Source: Sphingomonadales bacterium
Lineage (GTDB): Bacteria; Pseudomonadota; Alphaproteobacteria; Sphingomonadales; Sphingomonadaceae
Direction of reading: 5' to 3'
DNA: 35,254 nt
NCBI GenBank assembly: GCA_013297725.1
Contig: JAAFIB010000026.1
Location: 1-35,254 of the forward strand
Position 1 is the first letter of the stretch. Every line of letters begins with the position of its first letter. The notes under the pieces were generated by a model. That model did not search any database. It had not been told where the DNA came from and was given only the letters and a program-made list of their open reading frames with translations. This document shows, piece after piece, positions 13,788 to 26,011 of this stretch. The position numbers and the translations under genes were made by a program.

Positions 13788-15352
13788 CGCAGCGGCACAT
13801 CCACCGTCAGTTCGCTGTCGCTATTCGCCGCCACAGTCACAAACCATGTCGGGCGACCGTCTTTTTTGCGCACGCCATCGGGCATGTTGCGGATGGTATC
13901 GGGCATGCGGATTTCGGCGCTGATCGCATAGGGGTTCGCGTTCGATATGCGCATCGTGTAAAGGCTGCTTTTCTTGTCTTGAGAAATGCGGGTTGTTGCA
14001 ACATTAACCGCCATCGATGCAGGCAGGCTGAGTTCGATCTCGTCGCCAATGGCTCGGTCCTTGACCATGATCTCGCCGATCATCTGGCTGCCATAGGCGC
14101 TGTTTTCAAACACCATTCCGGTGCCAGAAGGAAGCGGCAGTCCAAGGCCTTCGTCCTTTTCATTCTTGCCGATCAGCATCGGTGTCAGGCTTAACATCGG
14201 CTGATGCCAGCCATAGCCGATGGGTTCGGCGCGATAAACGCGGCGGAATTTGCTTTTGGGCTGCACCAGCATCGCGACCTGTTTTTGCCCCTTGGCATTC
14301 ACAGTCATGCGTTCTGGGATGCGGTAGAGTTTCAGGTCGCCCAGGTCTTCTTGTTGTGCCTGAACTGCGGCGGTTGGCGAGGGTGGCGGCGGAGGTGGTG
14401 GCGCCATCATCGGCACACCAGCCATCTCGAGCCTGTACATCACCTTGTCGCTGGCCTCCTCCATCGGATATTCTTCGTTGTAGAAATCGCCATAAGGCTG
14501 CGTGAACGGCACTTGATCGGTGCGTTGCATCGGCCAGCATTCCAGAACCAGCGCAGGCGCACGACCCACTGGAAGCGCGGCATTGCCAACACGGTTTGGC
14601 TTGCCTGCAACCGCCATGACATTAGCATCGGGAAAGCTTTGGTTGCCGCCATTGGCAATCGTCAGCCACGCAAAGACATCAAGGTCCAGCTTGTGATCCG
14701 CGGCAAATTGCCCTGCGTTCATCACATAGCTTGCCTGCCAGTCGAAACCTGCGGCCATATAGGTGAGAGTGACTTTCGCGGTCACGGCGCGGTCGCTGGT
14801 TGTAATGACCGACAATGTGGGCTTGGCCGACAGATCTTTAGGAACGCCGCCATAGCGCATCCGTTCGGGCAGGCCGGTGCAACGCAGCGCCTCAAACCCG
14901 CCCGCAGTTTGCAGGATAACACCGCCATTTGGCCCTGCCGTCACCATCGCGGTTTCTTCGGTCGTTTTGCCGGTGGCTTTGTTGGTGCGCGATAGCTTTA
15001 CTTCGCGTTTCAGGAATGCGTCGACCAGACCAGCGGGGGATAGCAGCCGCGCATCGCGGTTTTTTTCGCGCACCCCTTTGGGAAGGCCGGTGACTATTGC
15101 AGTTTCCGGGAAGAGCCCTTCGGATACGCCTTCAAAACGAACCACGGATTCCCCAGCTGGAATACTAATCGTGCGGGTTTCAGTGATTAGCGCATAGCCC
15201 TGAGGCCAGTTTTTATCGATCGGCGCTTCGCCGCGCCAAGGGGCACGATAAACAGTCAGCGTCACGCCGTCTGCCTTTGGCGAAACTGCAACGCTTTGCG
15301 CCGCAACTGGGGTTGCAACGATCAGCGTTAAGGGGGCGAGCAAAGCCCGCAC
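13784..15352 (-). CDS. DUF4139 protein, second of three paralogues
   Basis: A 522-residue protein with signal peptide MRALLAPLTLIVATPVAAQ and a mature part rich in predicted beta strands. It is the closest relative of the gene after it. Distinctive parts are a Pro/Ala linker around 325-340 (MMAPPPPPPPSPTAAV) just before the shared EDLGDLKLYRIPE segment, and two Cys in RCTGLPERM and LECWPM that may pair. Function is unknown; DUF4139 proteins are secreted or surface proteins, and some relatives have been linked to cell-surface polysaccharide traits. Start is GTG 15352, nine bases after the upstream stop, with AAGG in the gap. The stop overlaps the third gene. Periplasmic or outer-membrane location inferred. 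Confidence 0.87.
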   Translation of the reverse strand: MRALLAPLTLIVATPVAAQSVAVSPKADGVTLTVYRAPWRGEAPIDKNWPQGYALITETRTISIPAGESVVRFEGVSEGLFPETAIVTGLPKGVREKNRDARLLSPAGLVDAFLKREVKLSRTNKATGKTTEETAMVTAGPNGGVILQTAGGFEALRCTGLPERMRYGGVPKDLSAKPTLSVITTSDRAVTAKVTLTYMAAGFDWQASYVMNAGQFAADHKLDLDVFAWLTIANGGNQSFPDANVMAVAGKPNRVGNAALPVGRAPALVLECWPMQRTDQVPFTQPYGDFYNEEYPMEEASDKVMYRLEMAGVPMMAPPPPPPPSPTAAVQAQQEDLGDLKLYRIPERMTVNAKGQKQVAMLVQPKSKFRRVYRAEPIGYGWHQPMLSLTPMLIGKNEKDEGLGLPLPSGTGMVFENSAYGSQMIGEIMVKDRAIGDEIELSLPASMAVNVATTRISQDKKSSLYTMRISNANPYAISAEIRMPDTIRNMPDGVRKKDGRPTWFVTVAANSDSELTVDVPLR

Positions 15353-15361
15353 TGTCCGGCC

Positions 15362-16762
15362 TTAATACCGGCTGTCGAAGGTTGCCGTCAGCGTCGCTTT
15401 GCCGTTGGCGGGTACTTTGACGCTCCACTCTATGCGGTCTGCGGAAACCCGGGTGCCTGTCTGGCTTTGGTCCGTAACGCGCACATCGCCCCATAGGCCC
15501 GACTGGCCAAGATCAACGGTTACACCCTCGTTACGAGCGTTGGTGAACTCATACTGCATCTTGGTTTTCCAGCGGTTTGAATTAACGCGCGTGCGTTCCA
15601 TGACCACGGTTTTCACCTTCACATCAAATGCTTCACCCGTGCGGATCGACATTGCGCTGCCCATCGGCGTTGCATCGATGCGGCTTTCACCGATGAATTG
15701 CGGATCGCCGCGCATGTCGCGCATATAAACGCGCATGGTCCCGGACGGCAGCTGGTCGCCAAGGCCACCAGACCGCGAGGTTGAGAATTTCAGCACCGAC
15801 GATGCGCTGGCGGATTCGTTGGTCGACAGCCAGCCATTGTTAAACTCATACACTTTGCGCGCAGGCGCTGCTTTCACATCAAGGAAGCTGACTTGTTTCT
15901 GCTGCGCATTGGCAATCGTTGTGCGTTCGGCGAGGGGGTAGAGATAGTAATCGCCCAGCCGTTCGCGATCATTGCTCTCGGTTCCTGCCTCATCCATGCT
16001 GACATTGGAACCGCCAGCCCAATCCCTTCGACCGCCGCCCTGATTTGGATTGCCCGCGACCAGCAAGACATTGGCTTTGCTGTAATCAGTGCCAGTATTG
16101 TTGGTCAGCGTAACCCAGCCCTGCACATCGATGGTTTGCTTGGCATCGTCGAACAGTGTGACGTAATCCGATGTCCAACCAAGGCCGGGGGTCAGATAGG
16201 TTAGCGTGGCCGGAACGGTGCCGCCCTTTGATTCCAGCGTGACTGACAGCGTAGGCCGCGCGCGCAAATTGGGGGGCACTTTATCGAAAATCACGCGAAC
16301 GGGCAGACCGTCATCACGCAGCACTTCGATGGTATTGCCAATTTGCAGAACAACGCCGCCATTGGCCGCAAGAACCTTGGCCGATACGCGTTGTTCGGCA
16401 CCCGTTGCAGGATTGGTGCGGATCAAAGTGACGGTCTGGCCCACCGCTTTTTCCATCAGCTTGGCCGGCGTCAGCAGATCATAGTCGAAATTCTGTTCGA
16501 CAATGCCAATGCCGGGGCCGGTCAGCGTGACCGTTTCCGGACGAATGACCGCCGACACATCGGGGAATTCCTGTTTGGAACGTCCTGCCGGCATGTTCAT
16601 TTGCCGCCGGTCTTGCACCAGAGTTTGTCCGGTTTGATAGATCGTAACCGAAACGTCGCCCTGCGCGTTCGCTTCGCCCGGAACGGCTACTGTTGTTGCA
16701 GTTTGGGCAAACAGCGGTGCCGCAACGGCCGCTCCCGCCAATAAAAGCCAAGATGCGCGCAT
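15362..16762 (-). CDS. DUF4139 protein, first of three paralogues
   Basis: A 466-residue protein with signal peptide MRASWLLLAGAAVAAPLFAQ, shorter than and more divergent from the other two. Shared features include SVTIYQTGQTLVQDRRQMNMPAG near the N-terminus, DLLTPAKLMEKAVGQTVTLIRTNPATG, NGGVVLQIG, LTYLTPGLGWTSDYV and the closing KVPANGKATLTATFDSRY. It contains no Cys in the mature chain that I can see and lacks the Pro-rich or plug-like linker. As the promoter-proximal gene it may represent the older form. ATG start with AAAGGGGAG upstream. The role is unknown; the three secreted proteins probably act together at the envelope. Confidence 0.88.
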   Translation of the reverse strand: MRASWLLLAGAAVAAPLFAQTATTVAVPGEANAQGDVSVTIYQTGQTLVQDRRQMNMPAGRSKQEFPDVSAVIRPETVTLTGPGIGIVEQNFDYDLLTPAKLMEKAVGQTVTLIRTNPATGAEQRVSAKVLAANGGVVLQIGNTIEVLRDDGLPVRVIFDKVPPNLRARPTLSVTLESKGGTVPATLTYLTPGLGWTSDYVTLFDDAKQTIDVQGWVTLTNNTGTDYSKANVLLVAGNPNQGGGRRDWAGGSNVSMDEAGTESNDRERLGDYYLYPLAERTTIANAQQKQVSFLDVKAAPARKVYEFNNGWLSTNESASASSVLKFSTSRSGGLGDQLPSGTMRVYMRDMRGDPQFIGESRIDATPMGSAMSIRTGEAFDVKVKTVVMERTRVNSNRWKTKMQYEFTNARNEGVTVDLGQSGLWGDVRVTDQSQTGTRVSADRIEWSVKVPANGKATLTATFDSRY

Positions 16763-16901
16763 GTTGCTTCTCCCCTTTGAAATATGCTCAAGAGGATAGC
16801 TAGTTTTACTAAGATGACCAGAGGGTTAACAACGACGGGTTGTTTGCCGTGTTCGCTAGAGGCTAAATTGATTGGAGCCAGCAATTCAGGCCCAAAACCA
16901 G

Positions 16902-16985
16902 CGTCGCCCCGTGCTTGACACGAGGCTTGGCTTTTTGTTTCGACGCCGCAAGAAAGCCTAACCCCGTGTCAAGCACGGGGCGACG
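16902..16985. repeat. Inverted repeat with CGTGTCAAGCACGGGG arms
   Basis: A 21-base sequence at 16902-16922 and its perfect reverse complement at 16965-16985, including CCCCGTGCTTGACACG. The loop is 42 bases. It lies between the end of the DUF4167 gene and the start of the DUF4139 operon, both on the minus strand, so it could end the former transcript. Similar sequences occur widely in alphaproteobacteria as I recall. Confidence 0.85.
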
Positions 16986-17015
16986 AAGAGCAGGTATGAA
17001 AGCGCCGAGAACTGG

Positions 17016-17855
17016 TTACTCCGCCGCTGCGACCTCTACATCGTCATTCGCTGTTTTGGGACGGCGTGTGCGTGGCTTGCGCACAGGCTTTTCTTCAACT
17101 GCTTCGGCCACCACTTCGTCGCTGACAATTGCGATGGACGGCGGCAGGATCGACAGGTCTAGGCCAGCCTCTTCCTGCGGTGCGCGTTCTTCGCGTGGTT
17201 CACGTTCGCGGCGCGGATTGTTGCGGCTGCGGGTGTTGCGTTCGGCCTGTTCGCTACGTTCTGGGCGTTCGCTGCGCTCTGGCCGATCATTACGCTCGGC
17301 GCGTTCTGGACGGTCATTCCGTTCAGGTCGGTCGTTACGGTCCCTATCGTTACGGTCGTTACGCGGGTTATTCCGATTACCACGATCTTCGCGATCATTA
17401 CGCTCTGGCCGATCATTGCGATCGTTCCGGTCTGGCCGTTGTTGCGGGCGGCGATAGTCATCGTCGTTCGACACTTCGGCAGAGGCTTCGCTATCGACAC
17501 CGTCTTCGCGAACATCGCGTTCTTCATCGCGCCAGTCGCGACCTTCGCCGCCTTCATTCTCGTCACCGCGCCACTCGCGTTGCGGCGGACGATTTTCTTC
17601 CTGACGACTGCGGACGTCCGCTAGCACGCGGAAATAATGGTCGGCAAACTGGTGATAATATTCGGCCTGAACGCGATCGCCATTGTGCTGGGCGTCTTGC
17701 GCCTGTTTTTTATATTTTTCCAACATCTGCGCTGCGTTGCCGCGCGCCCGATTGTCGACCCGATTCTGATTGTCATAACCGTTGCGATTGTTGCTCTGCG
17801 AACGATTGTTATTATTGCCCCGCCCGCGACGGCGTTGGGGTTGGCGCATATTCAT
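17016..17855 (-). CDS. DUF4167 domain protein with long charged low-complexity tail
   Basis: A 279-residue protein. The N-terminus is a basic RG/RN-rich stretch (QRRRGRGNNNNRS), followed by the compact conserved helical DUF4167 domain (about 35-85) with GNAAQMLEKYKKQAQDAQHNGDRV and EYYHQFADHYFRVL. The rest is disordered: acidic, then about 100 residues of RNDRPER-like repeats, then a basic Lys/Arg segment (KPVRKPRTRRPK). Basic repeats suggest nucleic-acid or ribosome contact, but the role is unproven. In alphaproteobacteria this gene usually follows prmC and precedes clpB; prmC is indeed upstream. ATG 17855 is chosen because the further-upstream GTG at 17888 has no ribosome site. ATG 17849 is another option. 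Confidence 0.85.
   Translation of the reverse strand: MNMRQPQRRRGRGNNNNRSQSNNRNGYDNQNRVDNRARGNAAQMLEKYKKQAQDAQHNGDRVQAEYYHQFADHYFRVLADVRSRQEENRPPQREWRGDENEGGEGRDWRDEERDVREDGVDSEASAEVSNDDDYRRPQQRPDRNDRNDRPERNDREDRGNRNNPRNDRNDRDRNDRPERNDRPERAERNDRPERSERPERSEQAERNTRSRNNPRREREPREERAPQEEAGLDLSILPPSIAIVSDEVVAEAVEEKPVRKPRTRRPKTANDDVEVAAAE
17215..17460. repeat. Degenerate short tandem repeats encoding RNDRPER units
   Basis: Imperfect units of roughly 12-24 bases such as CGTTCTGGACGGTCATTCCG recur inside the DUF4167 gene. They encode alternating Arg, Asn/Ser, Asp and Arg-Pro-Glu-Arg and are likely to vary in number between strains. Confidence 0.75.
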
Positions 17856-18048
17856 ATAGACTGACCCGTCCTGATAAAATAAATCCACTTGTTCAGAGTG
17901 TTACCCTGCAACGCGCCAGCCAATCCGTGGCTGCCTCCTGCTATCCATGCGTTGGGGCGGCTTTGCAAAAAGGGCGGAGTAAACGCCTCTTTCCTGCCAA
18001 GCTTTAATGTCTCTAGCCCGCCATTTGATAGAATCCAAGCGAAAAACG

Positions 18049-18894
18049 TTAAGCCGCGCTAACGGCCATGACCAATGCCCTTGGAATTCCCGCCAGATCC
18101 GGATGAGTGTCCACCGACAGCCCCTGTGAATGCGCGATTTCGCTGACAGGCTTGGCTTGACCAACCCCGATTTCGAAAATCGCTATCCCCGTTGGTGATA
18201 GCAATGCCGGAATTTGCGGGATCAAAAGGGTGTAATCGTCCAGTCCGTCTTTCCCTGAAAACAGCGCTGAATGCGGTTCGAATTTTTGAACGGACGTCAT
18301 CAACCGCAGGTCGCGTTCTATATAGGGCGGATTGCATAGGATCAGATCGAATGTTCCGAATGTGTCTGCCCAATGGTGATCCCGCCAGCTCGCGTGATGC
18401 AGTTGGCACCGGCTTGCGAACCCTAGGCTATCGGCATTTCTTTGTGCCACATCCAACGCCACAACACTTGCATCAATGCCAACCCCGGTTGCGTCAGGAA
18501 ACAGCGATAAAGCCGCCAGCAACAATGCGCCCGACCCCGTACCAAGATCAAGGATACGCAGCGGCGGGGCGTTGTTTGCAAAATGCCGTTGCGCAGCCTC
18601 GATCAAAGTCTCGCTGTCGCCGCGCGGGATCAGCACATACGGCGTTACTTCCAGCGATAAGTCCCAGAAATCCTGCCGTCCAATGATGTAAGCAACCGGT
18701 TCGTGCGCGGCTCGTCGTTCAATCAGTGCGTCAAATTCCAGCGGTGCCGCCAAATCGCGCATCCCCAACAAAAGCGCGCTGCGATCAATCTGCAAAGCAT
18801 GCGCCATCAGCAATTCGGCATCTAGCCGAGGCGTTTCGCTGGTGGCTTTCAATGTCTCTGCGGCCTTAACCAGCGCATCGGCGGCATTATTCAT
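18049..18894 (-). CDS. prmC: Peptide chain release factor N5-glutamine methyltransferase PrmC
   Basis: A 281-residue enzyme that methylates the Gln of the GGQ motif in release factors RF1 and RF2 using S-adenosylmethionine. The N-terminal helical domain (1-75) ends in [14 protein letters not shown]. The Rossmann methyltransferase domain shows [13 protein letters not shown] (AdoMet binding, GTGSG at 118-122) and the substrate-Gln motif NPPY (188-191). The usual IPRPETE appears as IPRGDSE, a conservative variant. Here prfA is not upstream as in many alphaproteobacteria; a bufferin-like lipoprotein gene takes that place and overlaps prmC by ATGA. DUF4167 follows 193 bases downstream. Confidence 0.95.
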   Translation of the reverse strand: MNNAADALVKAAETLKATSETPRLDAELLMAHALQIDRSALLLGMRDLAAPLEFDALIERRAAHEPVAYIIGRQDFWDLSLEVTPYVLIPRGDSETLIEAAQRHFANNAPPLRILDLGTGSGALLLAALSLFPDATGVGIDASVVALDVAQRNADSLGFASRCQLHHASWRDHHWADTFGTFDLILCNPPYIERDLRLMTSVQKFEPHSALFSGKDGLDDYTLLIPQIPALLSPTGIAIFEIGVGQAKPVSEIAHSQGLSVDTHPDLAGIPRALVMAVSAA

Positions 18895-19235
18895 CGGGCC
18901 CCGGACTCATCTGGTAATGGCTCGCCGCGTATCAACGACCCGCCCAGATCATCACATTGCCCGGCCGGCACATATTTCCAGCGGTCTGGCATATAATCTT
19001 TCGTTGCTGTGCCCGCGCAATCCGTCGATGGGCCTGCTGCACAATCATTATATTGGGCGAGCGCCACCCCATAGCATTTCTCGCGTTCAGCCTTTTTCGG
19101 CTCCGGCATAACGATGCCTTTGTCGGTATCGTCATAGCGAATGCCGCGCGAATCGTTTCCGCACGAACCAAGCGCAGCTGTTGCTATCAACACGCTGGCG
19201 AGCCTAAACAATTCGGTCTGTGTGTCGCGCCCCAT
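18891..19235 (-). CDS. Bufferin-like (DUF2282/BufA1-type) lipoprotein, orphan
   Basis: A 114-residue protein whose core, [17 protein letters not shown] followed by [10 protein letters not shown] and [14 protein letters not shown], matches the pattern I know for DUF2282, now described as BufA1 bufferins: small periplasmic copper-binding proteins matured by a DUF692 (MNIO) enzyme. The four core Cys are 54, 65, 73 and 94. Unlike usual bufferins the leader ends in a lipobox, ALGSC (Cys25), so it is predicted to be lipid-anchored. No DUF692 or DUF2063 gene lies in the window. It overlaps prmC by ATGA. ATG 19235 is the only sensible start, although its ribosome site is weak. Confidence 0.75.
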   Translation of the reverse strand: MGRDTQTELFRLASVLIATAALGSCGNDSRGIRYDDTDKGIVMPEPKKAEREKCYGVALAQYNDCAAGPSTDCAGTATKDYMPDRWKYVPAGQCDDLGGSLIRGEPLPDESGAR

Positions 19236-19248
19236 GATGCCGCCATAG

Positions 19249-23080
<3,832 letters not shown>

Positions 23081-23084
<4 letters not shown>

Positions 23085-23539
23085 CCGACATTGGCGATAC
23101 ACTTCCCAAAGTGACAGTGAAAGACAGCACAGGCGCAGACGTGGCTTTAGGCGAGCTGAAAGGGCCGTTTGTTCTATATTATTACCCCAAGGCTGATACG
23201 CCGGGCTGCACCAATGAGGCGAAAGATTTTACCGCTTTGGCCGCTGACTTCAGCAAAACCGGTACTGCGGTTTACGGCGTGTCAAAGGACAAACCGGCAA
23301 AGCTCGCCAAATTTGCTGCCAAATATGATCTGGCGGTCACGTTGCTGTCGGATGAAGAAAGCGATGCCACTGAGCAGATGGGCGCTTGGGTTGAAAAGTC
23401 GATGTACGGCAAAAAATACATGGGCATTGAACGCTGCACGTTCCTGATCGGTAAGGACGGGAAGGTTGTGCAGGTTTGGCACAATGTGAAAGTGAAAGGC
23501 CATGCAGAGGATGTTTTGGCGGCGGCTAAAGCGCTTTGA
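23081..23539 (+). CDS. bcp: Thiol peroxidase of the Bcp/PrxQ family
   Basis: A 152-residue peroxiredoxin that reduces hydrogen and organic peroxides with thiols. The peroxidatic Cys43 lies in KADTPGCTNEAKDF. The resolving Cys that E. coli Bcp has five residues later is absent (Lys48). The only other Cys is Cys120 in GIERCTFLIGKDG, a position usually held by Ser or Thr, so the enzyme is either of the 1-Cys kind or uses an unusual partner. The fold elements FVLYYYPKAD, VYGVSKDKPAKLAKFAAKY and LLSDEE are normal. It overlaps the end of glnE (ATGA). ATG start. Confidence 0.93.
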
Positions 23540-23890
23540 CGATTGGTGATTTTTACCCGCAGTTATGCCTTGTTCATAAATGTAAAATCGATGTGAATCA
23601 TCTTGCCGCAAAAAAGCAAATGTTACCAAATCCTTACCGGAAAATGCCAGTATTCCGCCATTTTTATCGAGGGGATGTGACAGCATTTAACAACTCGCCG
23701 CGTTCGAGAGCCGCTTTAACCCGAGATTACCATCCATAGGTTGCATTGGTAAGAAACACCCATCTACACCAGCAACACATAAGGGGTGGGCGGATAACCG
23801 CCTTGTTCGGGTCACGCAGTTTGCATCACGGTTTAATCCTTTAGGGTAAAACTAATATGATGTGGACCGCCATAAAAGGGTTTGAGTTTT
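23540..23890. other. Non-coding stretch before the M23 peptidase gene
   Basis: About 350 AT-rich bases with no gene I can support; the one 67-codon frame has no family character. No RNA gene is recognised. The last 70 bases (for example TTGCAT at 23821 and TAATAT at 23853) probably contain the promoter of the peptidase gene, but no pair of hexamers has good spacing. Confidence 0.4.
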
Positions 23891-24634
23891 ATGTTTCGCA
23901 GCGCTTTGGCCACTGGCCAATCACTGATGGGCAAACTCGTATTTGCCGGAGGTGCAGCTTCGCTTGCACTGGCAATTACAGTTTCTTCCGCCGCCGCTAA
24001 TACTGCAGCTGCGAATGCGTCGGATAATTTCCGCATTGCGCCTGAAGATGTTGAAGCTAACAAAACGGCTCTTGGCGTGTCCGACCCTGAATTCCGTTCA
24101 CTTCACAACAGCTGGGGCAGCGTTAATGGCGCGCCGAAAAAGGTCGATGTTTCGATCCCTTCGATTAATCCGGTAGAGCTCATGCGTTTTTCTAGCCAAT
24201 ATGGCTATCGCAGCGATCCGTTTCAGGGTCGCCGCAAAAACCACAAGGGCGTTGATATTCCAGGTCCAATTGGAACACCTATTTTTGCGACCGCTGATGG
24301 AATGATCGGCCGCGCGCAATGGGTTTCGGGCTATGGCAAATATATCGAAGTCGAACATGGCAACGCCATTCAGACTCGTTACGGCCATCTCTCGGCGATG
24401 AATGTTGTTTCGGGCCAGCGCGTAAAGCAGGGCGATATCATCGGTTTCATGGGCTCGACAGGTCGTTCGACCGGCAGCCATCTGCACTATGAAGTGCGCA
24501 TTGCTGGTGAACCAGTAAACCCCACATCCTTCCTCGCGCCGATCACACAGCCGTCGCCTGTCACAAATCAGTCAAACGGCTTGATCGCATCAAAGGTTGC
24601 TGCTACTAAAGCTCAAGGTGGTCCGACCGAGTAG
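23891..24634 (+). CDS. Secreted M23-family (LytM-type) metallopeptidase
   Basis: A 247-residue periplasmic or exported protein predicted to cut peptidoglycan cross-bridges or regulate an amidase. The N-terminal hydrophobic segment (15-36) ending SSAAANTAAANA is a signal peptide or anchor. The M23 domain (about 100-215) has all zinc and catalytic residues: His118 and Asp122 in NHKGVDIPG, His166 in RYGHLS, and His197/His199 in GSHLHYEV. This implies real activity, unlike degenerate EnvC/NlpD forms. The tail is Ser/Thr/Pro-rich. ATG 23891 is chosen; the frame can also begin at TTG 23882. A terminator follows at 24677. Confidence 0.92.
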   Translation: MFRSALATGQSLMGKLVFAGGAASLALAITVSSAAANTAAANASDNFRIAPEDVEANKTALGVSDPEFRSLHNSWGSVNGAPKKVDVSIPSINPVELMRFSSQYGYRSDPFQGRRKNHKGVDIPGPIGTPIFATADGMIGRAQWVSGYGKYIEVEHGNAIQTRYGHLSAMNVVSGQRVKQGDIIGFMGSTGRSTGSHLHYEVRIAGEPVNPTSFLAPITQPSPVTNQSNGLIASKVAATKAQGGPTE

Positions 24635-24676
24635 GTCGATTACCGAACGCATCACCTTTGGGAGAGGGTGTATTCT

Positions 24677-24716
24677 GGGGGGTTTGAGGCGGTAACGTCT
24701 TGCCCCCCTTTTCTTT
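24677..24716 (+). terminator. Probable rho-independent terminator
   Basis: GGGGGG (24677-24682) pairs with CCCCCC (24703-24708), followed by TTTTCTTT. The interior is imperfectly paired. It lies 43 bases after the M23 peptidase stop and just before erpA. Confidence 0.75.
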
Positions 24717-24734
24717 GTCCCTATATTGGGTGAC

Positions 24735-25070
24735 ATGAACGCACAGCCCGATATCACCCTGCTTCCCAATGCGGCGCGCCGCGTGGCGGAAATCGCTGTA
24801 AAGCTTGGCAAAGATCCTGTGCTGCGTTTGTCCGTTGATGGCGGCGGCTGTTCGGGCTTTCAATATCGTTTCGGTTTGGCCGATGGCATTGATGCCGATG
24901 ATGTCGTTGCAAGCGCCGACGGCGCGCAGCTGGTAGTCGATTCGATCAGCCTTGATCTGGTGCGCGGATCGGCGGTCGATTTCGTCGAATCGCTTGGCGG
25001 CAAAAGCTTTCAGGTAACGAATCCACAGGCGCAGGCCGGATGTGGGTGCGGTTCTAGTTTTTCTGTGTAA
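24735..25070 (+). CDS. erpA: A-type iron-sulfur carrier, ErpA-like
   Basis: A 111-residue HesB/IscA-family protein that delivers Fe-S clusters to target enzymes. The three cluster ligands are Cys39 (DGGGCSGFQY) and Cys103 and Cys105 (AGCGCGSSFSV). ATG 24735 gives the usual N-terminus; a TTG at 24726 in the same frame is less likely. ErpA is preferred to IscA because alphaproteobacteria often place erpA directly before an exodeoxyribonuclease III gene, as here, and no isc or suf gene is nearby. Only a short GGTGA-type ribosome site is seen; with the terminator just upstream the leader must be very short. Confidence 0.88.
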   Translation: MNAQPDITLLPNAARRVAEIAVKLGKDPVLRLSVDGGGCSGFQYRFGLADGIDADDVVASADGAQLVVDSISLDLVRGSAVDFVESLGGKSFQVTNPQAQAGCGCGSSFSV

Positions 25071-25100
25071 GTCATTTCGCTGGCATCCGTGTCTGTAAAA

Positions 25101-25169
25101 AAGGCGGGAAGGAAATAAGAAGGGAAGGGGCTGAGCACACGGTCTTCCTTCTTTTCTTCTTCCCACCTT
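25101..25169. repeat. Purine/pyrimidine inverted repeat, copy 2
   Basis: Left arm 25101-25127 (AAGGCGGGAAGGAAATAAGA...) pairs imperfectly with the pyrimidine arm 25144-25169 ending TTCTTCCCACCTT. The loop is about 17 bases. Placed between erpA and xthA. Confidence 0.6.
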
Positions 25170-25188
25170 GGCTCACCTTTGGTGAGCC
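25170..25188. repeat. Perfect hairpin GGCTCACC-TTT-GGTGAGCC
   Basis: An 8-bp perfect stem with a three-base loop directly after the purine/pyrimidine repeat. No T run follows, so it is not a standard terminator. Confidence 0.65.
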
Positions 25189-25236
25189 GCAAAATAAGTA
25201 GCTGGCAACATCAACTAAGCCCGCTAAAACCACCTC

Positions 25237-26007
25237 ATGCGTATCGCCACCTACAACATCAACGGCATCAAAGCCCGCCTGCCACGCCTTCTCGAATGGC
25301 TAGACGAAACACGGCCCGACATCGCCTGTTTGCAAGAAATCAAAACGCAGGATGAGGGCTTTCCGGCGGATGAGTTTGAAAAGCTGGGCTATGGTGCGAT
25401 CTGGCATGGGCAGAAAAGTTTTAACGGCGTAGCGATTCTTGCCCATAATGCGCAGCCTGTAGAAACACAGCGCGGTCTGCCCGGCGATCCAGAGGATGAG
25501 CAATCGCGCTATCTGGAGGCTGACGTTCACGGAATCCGCGTCGCCAGCATCTACCTGCCCAATGGCAATCCGCTGCCGGGGCCAAAGTTTGATTATAAAC
25601 TTGCATGGATGAAGCGGTTGCGCGCCCATGCCGCTAGCCTTGCCGCGTTGGAACTACCGGTGGCACTGGTCGGCGACTATAATGTTGTGCCGCACACGCA
25701 TGACATCTGGTCGCCAAAGGCATTGCTCGACGACGCACTGCGCCAACCAGAGAGCATTGCTGCTTATCGCACGCTACTTGCCGACGGTTGGACCGACGCG
25801 CTCGCCACGCACTACCCGCTGGGCGGCGTCTGGACCTATTGGGATTATCAGGCCGGTGCATGGCAACAAGACCACGGCTTTCGCATCGATCACCTATTGC
25901 TCAGCCCCGTCGCTGCCGACCGGCTGGTGAGTTGCGGCGTGGATAAAGAACATCGCGGTCGGGAAACGCCGAGCGATCACGCGCCGACTTGGGTGGAGTT
26001 GGGGTGA
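25237..26007 (+). CDS. xthA: Exodeoxyribonuclease III (AP endonuclease)
   Basis: A 256-residue Mg-dependent enzyme of the EEP superfamily that cleaves DNA at abasic sites and removes 3' blocks in base-excision repair. Active-site features: Asn7 in TYNINGIKARL, Glu34 in CLQEIKT, the GDYNVVPHTHDIW motif (Asp/Asn pair), DHGFRIDHLLLS and the closing PSDHAPTWVEL with the catalytic His. Length is normal. ATG start. Its stop is only four bases before the DUF2971 gene, though that gene looks foreign. Confidence 0.95.
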   Translation: MRIATYNINGIKARLPRLLEWLDETRPDIACLQEIKTQDEGFPADEFEKLGYGAIWHGQKSFNGVAILAHNAQPVETQRGLPGDPEDEQSRYLEADVHGIRVASIYLPNGNPLPGPKFDYKLAWMKRLRAHAASLAALELPVALVGDYNVVPHTHDIWSPKALLDDALRQPESIAAYRTLLADGWTDALATHYPLGGVWTYWDYQAGAWQQDHGFRIDHLLLSPVAADRLVSCGVDKEHRGRETPSDHAPTWVELG

Positions 26008-26011
26008 GACT

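Noticed and set aside
15362-16762. DUF4139 trio as an adhesin/secretion (autotransporter) system.
   Set aside because: No barrel domain, no passenger repeats and no secretion partner in the window; only a general envelope location can be supported.
17215-17460. Short repeats that could be taken for a CRISPR-like array.
   Set aside because: The units are irregular, without spacers, and lie in frame in the DUF4167 gene, encoding RNDRPER repeats.
23536-23739. A 67-codon frame after bcp.
   Set aside because: No similarity to a known family, no good ribosome site, AT-rich intergenic composition.
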